Shown one piece after another: positions 27,809 to 36,796 of a stretch of 64,000 nt of DNA. Source of the stretch: Pseudomonas lurida (GTDB taxonomy: Bacteria > Pseudomonadota > Gammaproteobacteria > Pseudomonadales > Pseudomonadaceae); the NCBI RefSeq assembly GCF_002563895.1, contig NZ_PDJB01000001.1, positions 5,067,501-5,131,500 of the forward strand, read 5' to 3'. Position 1 is the stretch's first letter. Each line of letters begins with the position of its first letter. Both the position numbers and the translations under genes were made by a program. The notes below the pieces were generated by a model. That model ran no database searches. It had not been told where the DNA came from and saw nothing but the letters and a program-made list of their open reading frames with translations.

Positions 27809-28524
27809 CTGGTTAAACCCTTGATAGCGCTGCCAAACGCCGTCTCGTAAAAGTAGCTGAGTTTCTTCCAGTCGGTATCGTTCCACGACGAATGGCGGCG
27901 CAATTGCAGCATGTCATGGGACGCGGCCCGATAAGCGGTCAAGCGCTGACGGCATTTCTCGAAATCCAGCAACGCCACTTCCACGTTGGCCGCATCACCC
28001 TCACCCGTCACCCGCACGAAAATATGCTTGATGTACAGGCAGCCGTGCTGCCAGCGGCCCTTGTGCATCCGCGCCAAGGTCGAGGCCAGCTCCTTGAGCA
28101 GACGCTCGTGCACCCCCTCGCCGTACTGCTCGCGGCCACCGGCGGCGTACCAGTTTTCGATTTCATCGAAACCATCAAGGGCGGCAGTGACCAACAGTGC
28201 CTTCCACTGATGCTCGGGGTCGCGGCGCGCCTCGCAAAACACCATTTCCGGAACACGCACATCCAACAGGCGCAGGCCTTTGATGGCATCGCGTTCGCGC
28301 AGCACAGTGGGACGACCGAAGGGGTGCAACCAACTGCGGTAGATATGCCCGGTCTGGCGCTTGCTGTAGAGCAAGCGGCCATTGGGCCCCATTATCCGTT
28401 GCACGCCACTTTCACCACCACGCCGACGGTTGGGCTCCTCGACCCACTCGCCCTGCTGGCGCCAGAAATAATCAAATCGCTCTTCGGGAGCTACGTGACT
28501 ACCTGCTACGCACTCAACTGCCAT
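27805..28524 (-). CDS. inaA: Lipopolysaccharide kinase InaA/WapQ family
   Basis: A 239-aa cytoplasmic protein of the Kdo/heptose-kinase superfamily (a protein-kinase-like fold). RLLYSKRQTGHIYRSWLHPFGRPTVLRERDA holds the ATP-lysine region. HKGRWQHGCLYIKHIFV is the catalytic-loop equivalent and VALLDFEKCR the metal-binding Asp motif. The ATG at 28524, preceded by AAGAGG, begins 4 nt after the methyltransferase stop. In P. fluorescens WCS365 and P. putida the genes after colRS are orf222 and wapQ/inaA, which agrees with this order. The likely role is LPS-core phosphorylation under ColR control. Confidence 0.8.
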   Translation of the reverse strand: MAVECVAGSHVAPEERFDYFWRQQGEWVEEPNRRRGGESGVQRIMGPNGRLLYSKRQTGHIYRSWLHPFGRPTVLRERDAIKGLRLLDVRVPEMVFCEARRDPEHQWKALLVTAALDGFDEIENWYAAGGREQYGEGVHERLLKELASTLARMHKGRWQHGCLYIKHIFVRVTGEGDAANVEVALLDFEKCRQRLTAYRAASHDMLQLRRHSSWNDTDWKKLSYFYETAFGSAIKGLTR

Positions 28525-28528
28525 CCTG

Positions 28529-29209
28529 TTACCTCTTGCGCAATACATACACTCGCCACATGGCGTAGAGCGGTATGAAGTCCAGGGACTCCTGAACACG
28601 AAAACCGGCTTCCTCGAATTCTGCTTCAACAGTAGCAGCCGGTAACACAAACCGGTTTTGGTAACCTTCCTGCTCACCTCTTTTGCGACGTTTGACTTCG
28701 GCGCGCTTGCGTTTCCAGGCCTTGAAATTGCCATCTACCCACAGCGAAATGATCACGCTGTCGCGGGTAACACGCTGAAACTCCCGCAATATCGCCAGCC
28801 TGTGCGCCGGATCACCAATGTGGTGCATGAGGCGCATGCAAAAGATGCTGTCGACCGAGTTATCTGGCAAATCGATATCGAAGGCAGACGTTTGCAAGGG
28901 CCGTACCCGTTTCACCACGTCCGCCGGTTGCGCGATCGTCGCGACCTTCAACATCGACGCCGAATTGTCGGCACCGATAATCACGCGGTTGGGCTTTTCC
29001 GCCAGCAGCGGCCAGAAACGACCGGCACCGCATGGCAAGTCCAACACCAGCCCCGGCTCACCCGCCATGGCCAGCGCGCCGCGCGCCAATTGCTCGTCGC
29101 GTTTGTGGGACAGCCGGCGAGCCAGATTGTCCTGATGCTTGAGCAAATAATTTTGCGCGTGCTCGTCGTCGTACTTTTCGGAAAACTCAAGTTTGATCGG
29201 GGTAGACAT
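28529..29209 (-). CDS. Class I SAM-dependent methyltransferase (orf222-like, ColRS-linked)
   Basis: A 226-aa Rossmann-fold methyltransferase. Motif I is VLDLPCGAGRFWP, then VIIGADNSASML, and DLPDNSVDSIFCMRLMHHIGDP is the post-motif region. The frame offers GTG (29212) then ATG (29209), with GGAGATCA just upstream. It is the first gene of the operon with the InaA-type kinase and a small membrane protein, and lies directly downstream of colS. It fits the orf222 product described after colRS in P. fluorescens. The methyl acceptor is unknown, possibly an LPS component. Confidence 0.82.
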   Translation of the reverse strand: MSTPIKLEFSEKYDDEHAQNYLLKHQDNLARRLSHKRDEQLARGALAMAGEPGLVLDLPCGAGRFWPLLAEKPNRVIIGADNSASMLKVATIAQPADVVKRVRPLQTSAFDIDLPDNSVDSIFCMRLMHHIGDPAHRLAILREFQRVTRDSVIISLWVDGNFKAWKRKRAEVKRRKRGEQEGYQNRFVLPAATVEAEFEEAGFRVQESLDFIPLYAMWRVYVLRKR

Positions 29210-29276
29210 CACTGATCTCCAGTTACTGATGCCTACAACCTTAAGCAGTGAACTGTGAGCAACTGGTCAACCAGGT

Positions 29277-29284
29277 GTGAAAAA
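29277..29284 (-). promoter_or_regulatory. ColR-like half-site before the methyltransferase operon
   Basis: Read on the minus strand the sequence is TTTTTCAC, the conserved right half of the published ColR motif (recalled as ending TTTTCAC). The left half does not match well, so the call is tentative. It lies about 68 bp before the ATG. Confidence 0.35.
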
Positions 29285-29396
29285 GTTGTCCTGTCCAATC
29301 CCATACATTTCAAGACTTTACAGACACAGTTGATATCACGGGGCCATCTCCGCCGAATAACGGCGATCTCTGGCAGGATAGCGGCAGGGGTTGGCG

Positions 29397-30677
29397 TCAG
29401 GCGTTGACCTGACTCAATTGCACATGAAAGCGGCAGCCATTGGGCTCCATGGTACTGAGGCTCACGCTCCAGCCCTGGTTCTCGCAGATACGCTGCACCA
29501 GCGACAATCCCAGGCCCAGGCCTTCACCGCGCTTCTCGTTGCCGCGCACGAAAGGCTCGAACATCGCTTCGCGCTTGTCTTCAGGAATGCCTACGCCGGA
29601 GTCTTCCACCACGAAACCGCTGGGTTCCAAGGTGAGGCGGATAAACCCGTGTTCGGTGTAGTGCAAGGCATTGCGCAACAGGTTGCCCATTACCGCGTGC
29701 AGGAAGGTGGTGTTGTAGCGCGTGTCCAACGGGTTACCCGGTTGGTAGATCAGCTCCAGGCCTTTACGCTCGATTTGCTCACGCCAGATGCCGATTAAAT
29801 CGTCGGCCACCTGCGGCAGCGTCACCTGGGGCGACATAGAAGCGTTGTCGTGTTCGGCACGGGCAAGCATCAGGAAGGTCTGCACCAGTTCGCGCATCTC
29901 TTCGCACGCCCGGGCGATACGCTGCACCTGGTTACGCCCGCGCTGGTCGATGGCAGGGTTTTCCAGCAACAGCTCGCAGGAGCTGGCCAGCACCATCAAC
30001 GGCGTGCGCAATTCGTGGCTGACATCGCTGGTAAACATCTGCTCACGGGACAATGCCTGACGCAGGCGTCCCAGCGTGGCATCGAAGGCCACGGCCAACT
30101 CGCCCACTTCGTCCGCCGCGTAGTCCGGCGCCAAGGGCGGTGCCAGGCCCAGCAACTGGTCACGGTGACGTACCTGGCGGGCCAGGCGCACCACCGGCGC
30201 CATCACCTTGCGCGCCAGCACCCAGCCGAGGAACACCGCCAGCGCCAGGCTGAGTACGAAGCCCACCAGCACGACCGCAAACAGTACGCGCTCGCGCTCT
30301 TCGAAATCGCTCTGATCCTGCAGCAACACGTAGCGCCGGCCATCGATCACTTCGACCATGGCGTGGTACGACAACGCCTCGCGGAACACTTCATGAAAGC
30401 CGGGCTCAAGGTGGCGCAGGTCCTTGGGCAATTCGAAGTCGCCTGGCCCGCCGCTGAAATAAAACAGCTGGTCCGGCTCAGGCCGATGCCGCCAGTCCTC
30501 CATCGTGTCCATCAACAGCAGGCGCTGCAAATCACCCCCCAGCCCGGCCGAGATCAACTTCTCTTCCACCAGGTGCACGGTGGCAACGATACCCATGGCG
30601 AAGGCGCCCGCCACCAACGCACTCATCAAGGCAAAGGCGATGATGATCCGTTGAGCAAGGCTTTGCTTAAACTCCAT
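29397..30677 (-). CDS. colS: Sensor histidine kinase ColS
   Basis: A 426-aa membrane kinase. It has TM1 at about residues 10-34, a short periplasmic domain, TM2 at about 132-153, and HAMP. DHp follows with His221 in FTSDVSHELRTP, then an ATPase domain (NLLRNALHY, VEDSGVGIPE, GEGLGLGLSLV). His35, His95, Glu96, Glu126 and Glu129 are all present. These are the residues reported for metal (Fe3+/Zn2+) sensing in P. putida ColS, including the ExxE motif, as I recall them. It overlaps colR by 11 nt. Confidence 0.92.
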   Translation of the reverse strand: MEFKQSLAQRIIIAFALMSALVAGAFAMGIVATVHLVEEKLISAGLGGDLQRLLLMDTMEDWRHRPEPDQLFYFSGGPGDFELPKDLRHLEPGFHEVFREALSYHAMVEVIDGRRYVLLQDQSDFEERERVLFAVVLVGFVLSLALAVFLGWVLARKVMAPVVRLARQVRHRDQLLGLAPPLAPDYAADEVGELAVAFDATLGRLRQALSREQMFTSDVSHELRTPLMVLASSCELLLENPAIDQRGRNQVQRIARACEEMRELVQTFLMLARAEHDNASMSPQVTLPQVADDLIGIWREQIERKGLELIYQPGNPLDTRYNTTFLHAVMGNLLRNALHYTEHGFIRLTLEPSGFVVEDSGVGIPEDKREAMFEPFVRGNEKRGEGLGLGLSLVQRICENQGWSVSLSTMEPNGCRFHVQLSQVNA

Positions 30678-31350
30678 CTCGACCCTCGGCCAAGCGATAA
30701 CCGACGCCGTGCACCGTTTGCAGCAGGGGTTTGGCGAACGGTTTATCGATCACTTGGCGCAATTGGTGAACATGGCTGCGCAAGCTGTCGCTGTCCGGGC
30801 AGTCGTCGCCCCACAGGGCTTCTTCAAGAATTTCGCGGCGCAGCACGTGCGGACTCTTCTGCATCAGCACCGCCAGCAGCTTAAGGCCGACCGGGTTGAG
30901 CTTGAGCAGGCGCCCTTCGCGGGTCACTTCCAGGGTGTCGAGGTCGTAGCTCAGGTCACCCACCTGCAGGGCACGGCGACCGCCACCCTGGGCACGGCGC
31001 AGCACGGCTTCGATGCGCGCGGCCAGCTCCGACAGGGCAAACGGTTTGAGCAGGTAATCATCCGCGCCGGACTTGAAGCCCTGCAGCCGATCATCCAACT
31101 GGTCACGGGCGGTGAGCATGATCACCGGCGTGTCACGGCGTGCGTCTTCGCGCAGGCGCTTGCACAGGGTGTAGCCATCGATGCCAGGCAGCATGATGTC
31201 GAGCACGATCAGGTCGTAGTGCTCGGTGGCCGCCAAGTGCAGGCCTGACAAACCGTCCTGCGCACAATCTACGGTATAGCCCTTCAAACCCAGGTAATCC
31301 GCCAGGTTGGCCAGAATATCGCGGTTGTCTTCAACCAATAAAATTCGCAT
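30667..31350 (-). CDS. colR: Response regulator ColR (OmpR family)
   Basis: A 227-aa regulator. The receiver has acidic Glu7/Asp8 in LLVEDNRDIL, phosphoacceptor Asp51 in IVLDIMLPGIDG, and LLKPFALSELAARIEAVLRR. The winged-helix DNA-binding domain follows (VLRREILEEALWGDD, LRSHVHQLRQVIDKPF, TVHGVGYRL). With ColS it maintains outer-membrane integrity and metal tolerance. Known targets include the operon immediately downstream of colS. Confidence 0.92.
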   Translation of the reverse strand: MRILLVEDNRDILANLADYLGLKGYTVDCAQDGLSGLHLAATEHYDLIVLDIMLPGIDGYTLCKRLREDARRDTPVIMLTARDQLDDRLQGFKSGADDYLLKPFALSELAARIEAVLRRAQGGGRRALQVGDLSYDLDTLEVTREGRLLKLNPVGLKLLAVLMQKSPHVLRREILEEALWGDDCPDSDSLRSHVHQLRQVIDKPFAKPLLQTVHGVGYRLAEGRDGV

Positions 31351-31467
31351 GGGCAGTGTCTCCGTACGCGGTAACAGCCGTGTTGGCTCGCGCAGCTTAA
31401 GGCCAAGTGTGGCTTACGACTAGGGCAGTGGCGCGACTCTATAGGTTTTTTCAACCCATTCATTGGC

Positions 31468-31483
31468 TTCACGCGCTTTTCAC
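31468..31483 (+). promoter_or_regulatory. Possible ColR site upstream of colR
   Basis: TTCACGCGCTTTTCAC fits all but one position of the ColR consensus as I recall it. It lies about 118 bp before the colR start, on the opposite strand. Confidence 0.3.
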
Positions 31484-31555
31484 TATCGCTTCACTCAGCG
31501 CCCACACAAAGGTTGTCAGGATAATGCCCCGTTATGCCTGGCAAAACCTGGGCAT

Positions 31556-31590
31556 AAAAAAGCCCCGCCTGCATCACTGCAGGCGGGGCT
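31556..31590 (-). terminator. Rho-independent terminator of groESL
   Basis: A perfect 13-bp GC-rich stem (31561-31573 with 31578-31590) and a 4-nt loop. On the minus strand it is followed by a T-run complementary to 31556-31560. T residues on the plus side make it potentially bidirectional. Confidence 0.92.
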
Positions 31591-31615
31591 TTTTCAGTAC
31601 AGGGGTAAGGCTGGC

Positions 31616-33274
<1,659 letters not shown>

Positions 33275-33312
33275 TTAAATACTTTGTAGTAACGGGAAAA
33301 TGAGCGGGGAAA

Positions 33313-33609
33313 TCAGTCTTCCAGAACAGCGAGAATCTCGTTCTCAGCCATAACCAGCAGGTCTTCGCCGTCGACTTTCACAGTGTTGCTGCCGGAGTAA
33401 GGGCCGAATACAACCTTGTCACCGACTTTAACGGCCAGCGCACGCACATCACCGTTTTCCAGGGTCTTGCCTGGGCCTGCAGCGACGATCACACCGTGGT
33501 TGGCTTTTTCAGCAGCCGAACCTGGCAGAACGATACCGCCAGCGGTTTTCTTTTCTTCTTCGCTGCGACGGATTACGACGCGGTCGTGCAGAGGACGAAG
33601 CTTGCTCAT
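33313..33609 (-). CDS. groES: Co-chaperonin GroES (Hsp10)
   Basis: A 98-aa lid protein of Gro[14 protein letters not shown], the mobile-loop segment [13 protein letters not shown], and [14 protein letters not shown] are conserved. It is the first gene of the operon, behind a heat-shock-like promoter and a leader hairpin. Confidence 0.97.
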   Translation of the reverse strand: MSKLRPLHDRVVIRRSEEEKKTAGGIVLPGSAAEKANHGVIVAAGPGKTLENGDVRALAVKVGDKVVFGPYSGSNTVKVDGEDLLVMAENEILAVLED

Positions 33610-33640
33610 TGTCGATCTCTCCTAATTGTGTTTTTCATCG

Positions 33641-33658
33641 GCCGGTGTCTGTACCGGC
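33641..33658. promoter_or_regulatory. Hairpin in the groES 5' leader
   Basis: A 6-bp stem GCCGGT / ACCGGC with a 6-nt loop, about 32 nt before groES. It is not a CIRCE element. It could be a structural leader element. Confidence 0.35.
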
Positions 33659-33748
33659 GGGTTGTATTCCGGCTGTGCCGGTCGCGCCTCGCCAAGCAAG
33701 ACGCGGAAGTCTGTCTGGTGTCGCCACCAGAAACCTTGCGGTGACCGT

Positions 33749-33777
33749 TACATAAGGGCGCATAAGCTTATTACAAG
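33749..33777 (-). promoter_or_regulatory. Heat-shock (sigma-32 type) promoter of groESL
   Basis: On the minus strand, CTTGTA (33777-33772), 13 nt, then CCCTTATGTA (33758-33749). This resembles CTTGAA-N13-17-CCCCATNTA. It lies about 140 bp before groES. Confidence 0.6.
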
Positions 33778-33822
33778 GGGTCGGGGATGAATTTTTTTGC
33801 GTCCGTCGACCCATAAATGCAA

Positions 33823-33844
33823 CACGGCACCCGAAGGTGCCGTG
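33823..33844 (-). terminator. Hairpin terminator after fxsA
   Basis: A 9-bp stem CACGGCACC / GGTGCCGTG with a TTCG tetraloop on the minus strand, just after the fxsA stop. The T-run is weak. Confidence 0.65.
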
Positions 33845-33856
33845 CCAGTGAAGCGG

Positions 33857-34333
33857 TTACTTGCTGTCGCGGTGTTCGAACTCACCCTCGATCACATCAC
33901 CTTCGCGCCCCAACGGTTGGCGCGGAGCCGGGCCGCCACGGGGTTGCAGGTCGTCGGCGAACGCTCGCTGGCGGATCGCAGCCTCTTCGGCACGCTGGCG
34001 CATCTTGCCGGCGAGCAGCTTGCGGGTGACGGGCAGCAACATGACCAGGCCGACCACGTCGCTGATGAAGCCTGGCAGGATCAACAGGCCACCGGCCAAG
34101 GCCATCATCAGGCCTTCAAGCATGGTCTGGGCGGGCAGCTCGCCACGGTTCAGGCTTTCACGGGCACGCAGCGCCGTGGCCAGGCCGGCGACACGCAGCA
34201 CCAGGACGCCGAGCATCGAGCCGAGAATAATCAGCAGCAGGGCTGGGAAAAACCCGATCGCACCGCTGACTTGAACGAATACGAACAGCTCCAACACCGG
34301 GAATAGCAGAAAGAGCAACAAAAAAGGGCGCAT
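33857..34333 (-). CDS. fxsA: FxsA family membrane protein
   Basis: A 158-aa inner-membrane protein. Several hydrophobic segments (LLLFLLFPVLELFVFVQV, GFFPALLLIILGSMLGVLVLR, GGLLILPGFISDVVGLVMLLP) cover residues about 3-120. A charged cytoplasmic tail follows. The FxsA family is named for its effect on F-exclusion of phage T7; the cellular role is otherwise unclear. The ATG at 34333 with GAGGAACC upstream is preferred to an upstream frame. Its position just upstream of groESL is conserved in pseudomonads. Confidence 0.85.
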   Translation of the reverse strand: MRPFLLLFLLFPVLELFVFVQVSGAIGFFPALLLIILGSMLGVLVLRVAGLATALRARESLNRGELPAQTMLEGLMMALAGGLLILPGFISDVVGLVMLLPVTRKLLAGKMRQRAEEAAIRQRAFADDLQPRGGPAPRQPLGREGDVIEGEFEHRDSK

Positions 34334-34399
34334 CAAATGGTTCCTCAACGCAAGAATGCCTTGCCAGTCCACCTTAGATGACGTCGCCATTTCGTGAAT

Positions 34400-35131
34400 T
34401 CAAGCGTCAACGGCCTCTTTTTTCGGCCAGACCTCGGCGTGAGCCAATAAAACCAGGGCTTCGCGGACTTGTGTCGGCGTGTTGCAAGACTCTGCAAACG
34501 GCAACCAGTGCAGCGACTGTCCAATTCGCAGGTGCATGCCTTCACTGTCGATACCGGCCAGCTGCGCGGGCTCGGTGGCAGGTAGGCCGGCCAGTTCGAC
34601 GTAGTGGGCAATGGCCTTGGTGTGATCGCTGTTCATGTGCTCGACCATGCTGCGTTCAGCCTTGCCGGCGAACGGGTTGGCCAGGGTCAATTGGTCCACC
34701 CAGTGAATCGCGCCGAAGCCACCGATGTAGCGATGACGCACCGGCTTGAGTACCCAGAAATCGAAGTCGTGGGCCTTGTGGTAGTTGGCCGAATCGGGGA
34801 AGTAGCGATAATAACGCTCGGCCGCTGCCTCGATGGCATCGCCCTCTTGCAGTTTCTCGGCTTCGGCCAGGTACGTCAGGCGCCCAACGGCCTGCACGTC
34901 ATCGGCCTCACGCTCACCCACGAGCAACGAGCACTTGGGGTCCTTTTGCAGGTTATGGGTATGTTGGGCAATACGGCTGATCAGGATCAGCGGGCGGCCC
35001 TGCTCGTCGAGGCAATACGGCACGACCGAACCGAAAGGGAAGCCAGGCATGGCTTTGGACAGTGTGGACAGCGCCCCACGGTATTCCTTGAGCAACAGCT
35101 CTCGGGCGTTCTTGGCAACCTGTGCGCTCAA
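34400..35131 (-). CDS. HugZ-family heme-utilisation / PNPOx-like split-barrel protein
   Basis: A 243-aa protein. The N-terminal pyridoxamine-oxidase-like split barrel (GFPFGSVVPYCLDEQGRPLILISRIAQHTHNL, DPKCSLLVGE) is followed by the C-terminal DUF2470-type domain (MVEHMNSDHTKAIAHYVELAG). That is the HugZ/HutZ architecture of heme-binding or heme-degrading proteins. The start is TTG at 35131, preceded by GAGGAG. A Fur-like box about 60 bp upstream supports iron regulation. Enzymatic activity is not shown by sequence. Confidence 0.82.
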   Translation of the reverse strand: MSAQVAKNARELLLKEYRGALSTLSKAMPGFPFGSVVPYCLDEQGRPLILISRIAQHTHNLQKDPKCSLLVGEREADDVQAVGRLTYLAEAEKLQEGDAIEAAAERYYRYFPDSANYHKAHDFDFWVLKPVRHRYIGGFGAIHWVDQLTLANPFAGKAERSMVEHMNSDHTKAIAHYVELAGLPATEPAQLAGIDSEGMHLRIGQSLHWLPFAESCNTPTQVREALVLLAHAEVWPKKEAVDA

Positions 35132-35188
35132 CGTTTGACTCCTCGGGTATTCAGCCCCCCATGGCCTATGGGAATGGCTCTCAACGCA

Positions 35189-35203
35189 AGGTAATCATTA
35201 TCG
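35189..35203. promoter_or_regulatory. Fur-like box before the HugZ gene
   Basis: AGGTAATCATTATCG matches 11 of 14 informative positions of TGATAAT-N-ATTATCA. It lies 58-72 bp upstream of the HugZ-family start. Confidence 0.55.
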
Positions 35204-35237
35204 GCAAAGGTTGCCAAGCAGGTTTTGCCTGGCGGTG

Positions 35238-36245
35238 TTACCAGGCCACGCCGAAGCCTGCGGTGTAGCGGGTCTTGCTCAGGCTGCTGTCGGAGTCGCC
35301 GCTGATAATGTCGCGCTCGGCCTTGAGGTTGAGCGAGGCCCATTCGGTGACTTTGTAGCGCAGGCCCATTTCCGCATCCAGGGAGTACGCCGACGGCCCA
35401 CCGAGGGGCCTGCCCACTTCGCCATTGGTGAAGAACTCAACGGTCTTGCCCACCAGGTAGCGGTTGTAATTCCACTTCATGGCCAGGGAATAGAAGTTGT
35501 CCTTGCCACCATCGGAATATTGGTAGTCGGTGCGGTTAAGCAGCGACCCCAGGGAGAACGCACCCAACTCATCGTCCCAGAACTGATAACCCGGGCCGGT
35601 ACCGACGGTGCGCTGGCGGGACAGGTCTTCAACCTTGTCGCGCTTGTAGGTCAAGCGCCCCTGCCAGAACCAATGCTCGGTCAGGAAGCGGTCAAGGTCG
35701 TATTCCAGGGCCCAGTTGTCGGTGGTAGTGACATCGTCCTGGAATTCACGGTTGTACTCACCCTGGCCGGTATGGCGCCATTGGCCATGACGGGCCGTGG
35801 TCTTGAAGTCGATATCGTAGTCGTTGGTGTCTTTGTCCGCGCGCTTGTAGTCCAGCGCCATGTCCACATTGCCCTTCCAAACCAGGTCTTCGATCACAGG
35901 CTTGGGCTTGAGCATTTGCTGGATGCTGGCCAACTCGACGGTCTTGGGGGCTTCGCCATTGGCCAGCACCACCTTGCCGTCCTCCGCTGGTTTCAGCGAC
36001 TTGGCCTTCTCGCCGGTGTAGGCGTCCTGCTTGACCAGCAGTTCCTGGTCGCTTTCCAGGGTCTTCACCTGTTTCCAGTCGACCGGAATGGCCCCCGCAT
36101 AATCGGTCTGGATCAGCAGTTTGCCACCGTCGAAGACCTTGATCTTGCCGGTGAGGCGGTCACCGTTCTTCAACCAGACGGTATCGGCCAGCAAGGGCGT
36201 GGAGGCGCTGAAAACAGCGAGGCACAGCAGGGTTCTGGACAACAT
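35238..36245 (-). CDS. YdiY-type outer-membrane protein (DUF481)
   Basis: A 335-aa protein. The signal peptide is about residues 1-20 (LLCLAVFSASTPLLA). A small SH3-like segment (VWLKNGDRLTGKIKVFDGGKLLIQTDYAG) follows. A predicted beta-barrel with alternating strands (WKGNVDMALDYKRADKD, WFWQGRLTYKRDKVEDLSRQR) ends with an aromatic residue (GFGVAW), typical of outer-membrane assembly. The family is called salt-induced outer-membrane protein; its function is not established. It is divergent from the alkyltransferase-like gene. Confidence 0.82.
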   Translation of the reverse strand: MLSRTLLCLAVFSASTPLLADTVWLKNGDRLTGKIKVFDGGKLLIQTDYAGAIPVDWKQVKTLESDQELLVKQDAYTGEKAKSLKPAEDGKVVLANGEAPKTVELASIQQMLKPKPVIEDLVWKGNVDMALDYKRADKDTNDYDIDFKTTARHGQWRHTGQGEYNREFQDDVTTTDNWALEYDLDRFLTEHWFWQGRLTYKRDKVEDLSRQRTVGTGPGYQFWDDELGAFSLGSLLNRTDYQYSDGGKDNFYSLAMKWNYNRYLVGKTVEFFTNGEVGRPLGGPSAYSLDAEMGLRYKVTEWASLNLKAERDIISGDSDSSLSKTRYTAGFGVAW

Positions 36246-36308
36246 AAGCGGATAAGGAGCTCAAGGTTGGCGAAAAAGGGCGATTATCGTGTTAGATAGC
36301 TAGGACTG

Positions 36309-36329
36309 ACTCAAGTATTTATATTGAGT
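36309..36329. promoter_or_regulatory. AT-rich palindrome in the ydiY / atl divergent spacer
   Basis: ACTCAA and TTGAGT flank a 9-bp AT-rich spacer. It may be an operator for either divergent gene; no family is assigned. Confidence 0.3.
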
Positions 36330-36399
36330 TCAATTCTCATCGCCATGTTTACAGACGTTTCTTACAGATTGACCGACATTCCAAACGGATCGCCCCACC

Positions 36400-36753
36400 G
36401 TGACCCCACCTGCCGATACCCCACAAAGTCCCGCCGAGATGCGCCGTACCGCGCTCTACCTGACCTTGGCGCAAGTGCCCGAAGGCTGCGTCGTCAGCTA
36501 CGGCGAACTGGCCCACCTGGCGGGCCTCGGCCGCGCGGCACGGTGGGTGGGCCGCACGCTGAGCCAGCTTCCTGACGACACCCGGCTGCCGTGGCACCGC
36601 GTGTTGGGTGCCGGTGGTCGGATAAGTCTGCCAGTGGGCAGTGCCTCGGGTGACGAACAACGCGCGCGTTTGCGCGATGAAGGCGTCACGGTCCGCAACA
36701 ATCGCGTGGATATTCAGCGTCATGGCTGGCGCCCGGTAGAGCACAGCGGTTAG
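36400..36753 (+). CDS. Alkyltransferase-like (ATL) protein, MGMT family
   Basis: A 117-aa protein with the C-terminal DNA-binding fold of O6-alkylguanine-DNA alkyltransferase. YLTLAQVPEGCVVSYGELAHLAGL and ARWVGRTLSQLP form the helix-turn-helix and Arg-finger region. The active-site PCHRV is PWHRV here, so Trp replaces the alkyl-accepting Cys. Such ATL proteins (for example E. coli YbaZ) bind alkylated bases without repairing them and signal to nucleotide excision repair. The start is GTG at 36400. ampG follows with a 43-nt gap. Confidence 0.88.
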   Translation: MTPPADTPQSPAEMRRTALYLTLAQVPEGCVVSYGELAHLAGLGRAARWVGRTLSQLPDDTRLPWHRVLGAGGRISLPVGSASGDEQRARLRDEGVTVRNNRVDIQRHGWRPVEHSG

Positions 36754-36796
36754 AGTGCGCGCTTTGTTTCCGCAAACCTGAGGCAGACTCCAGCCC

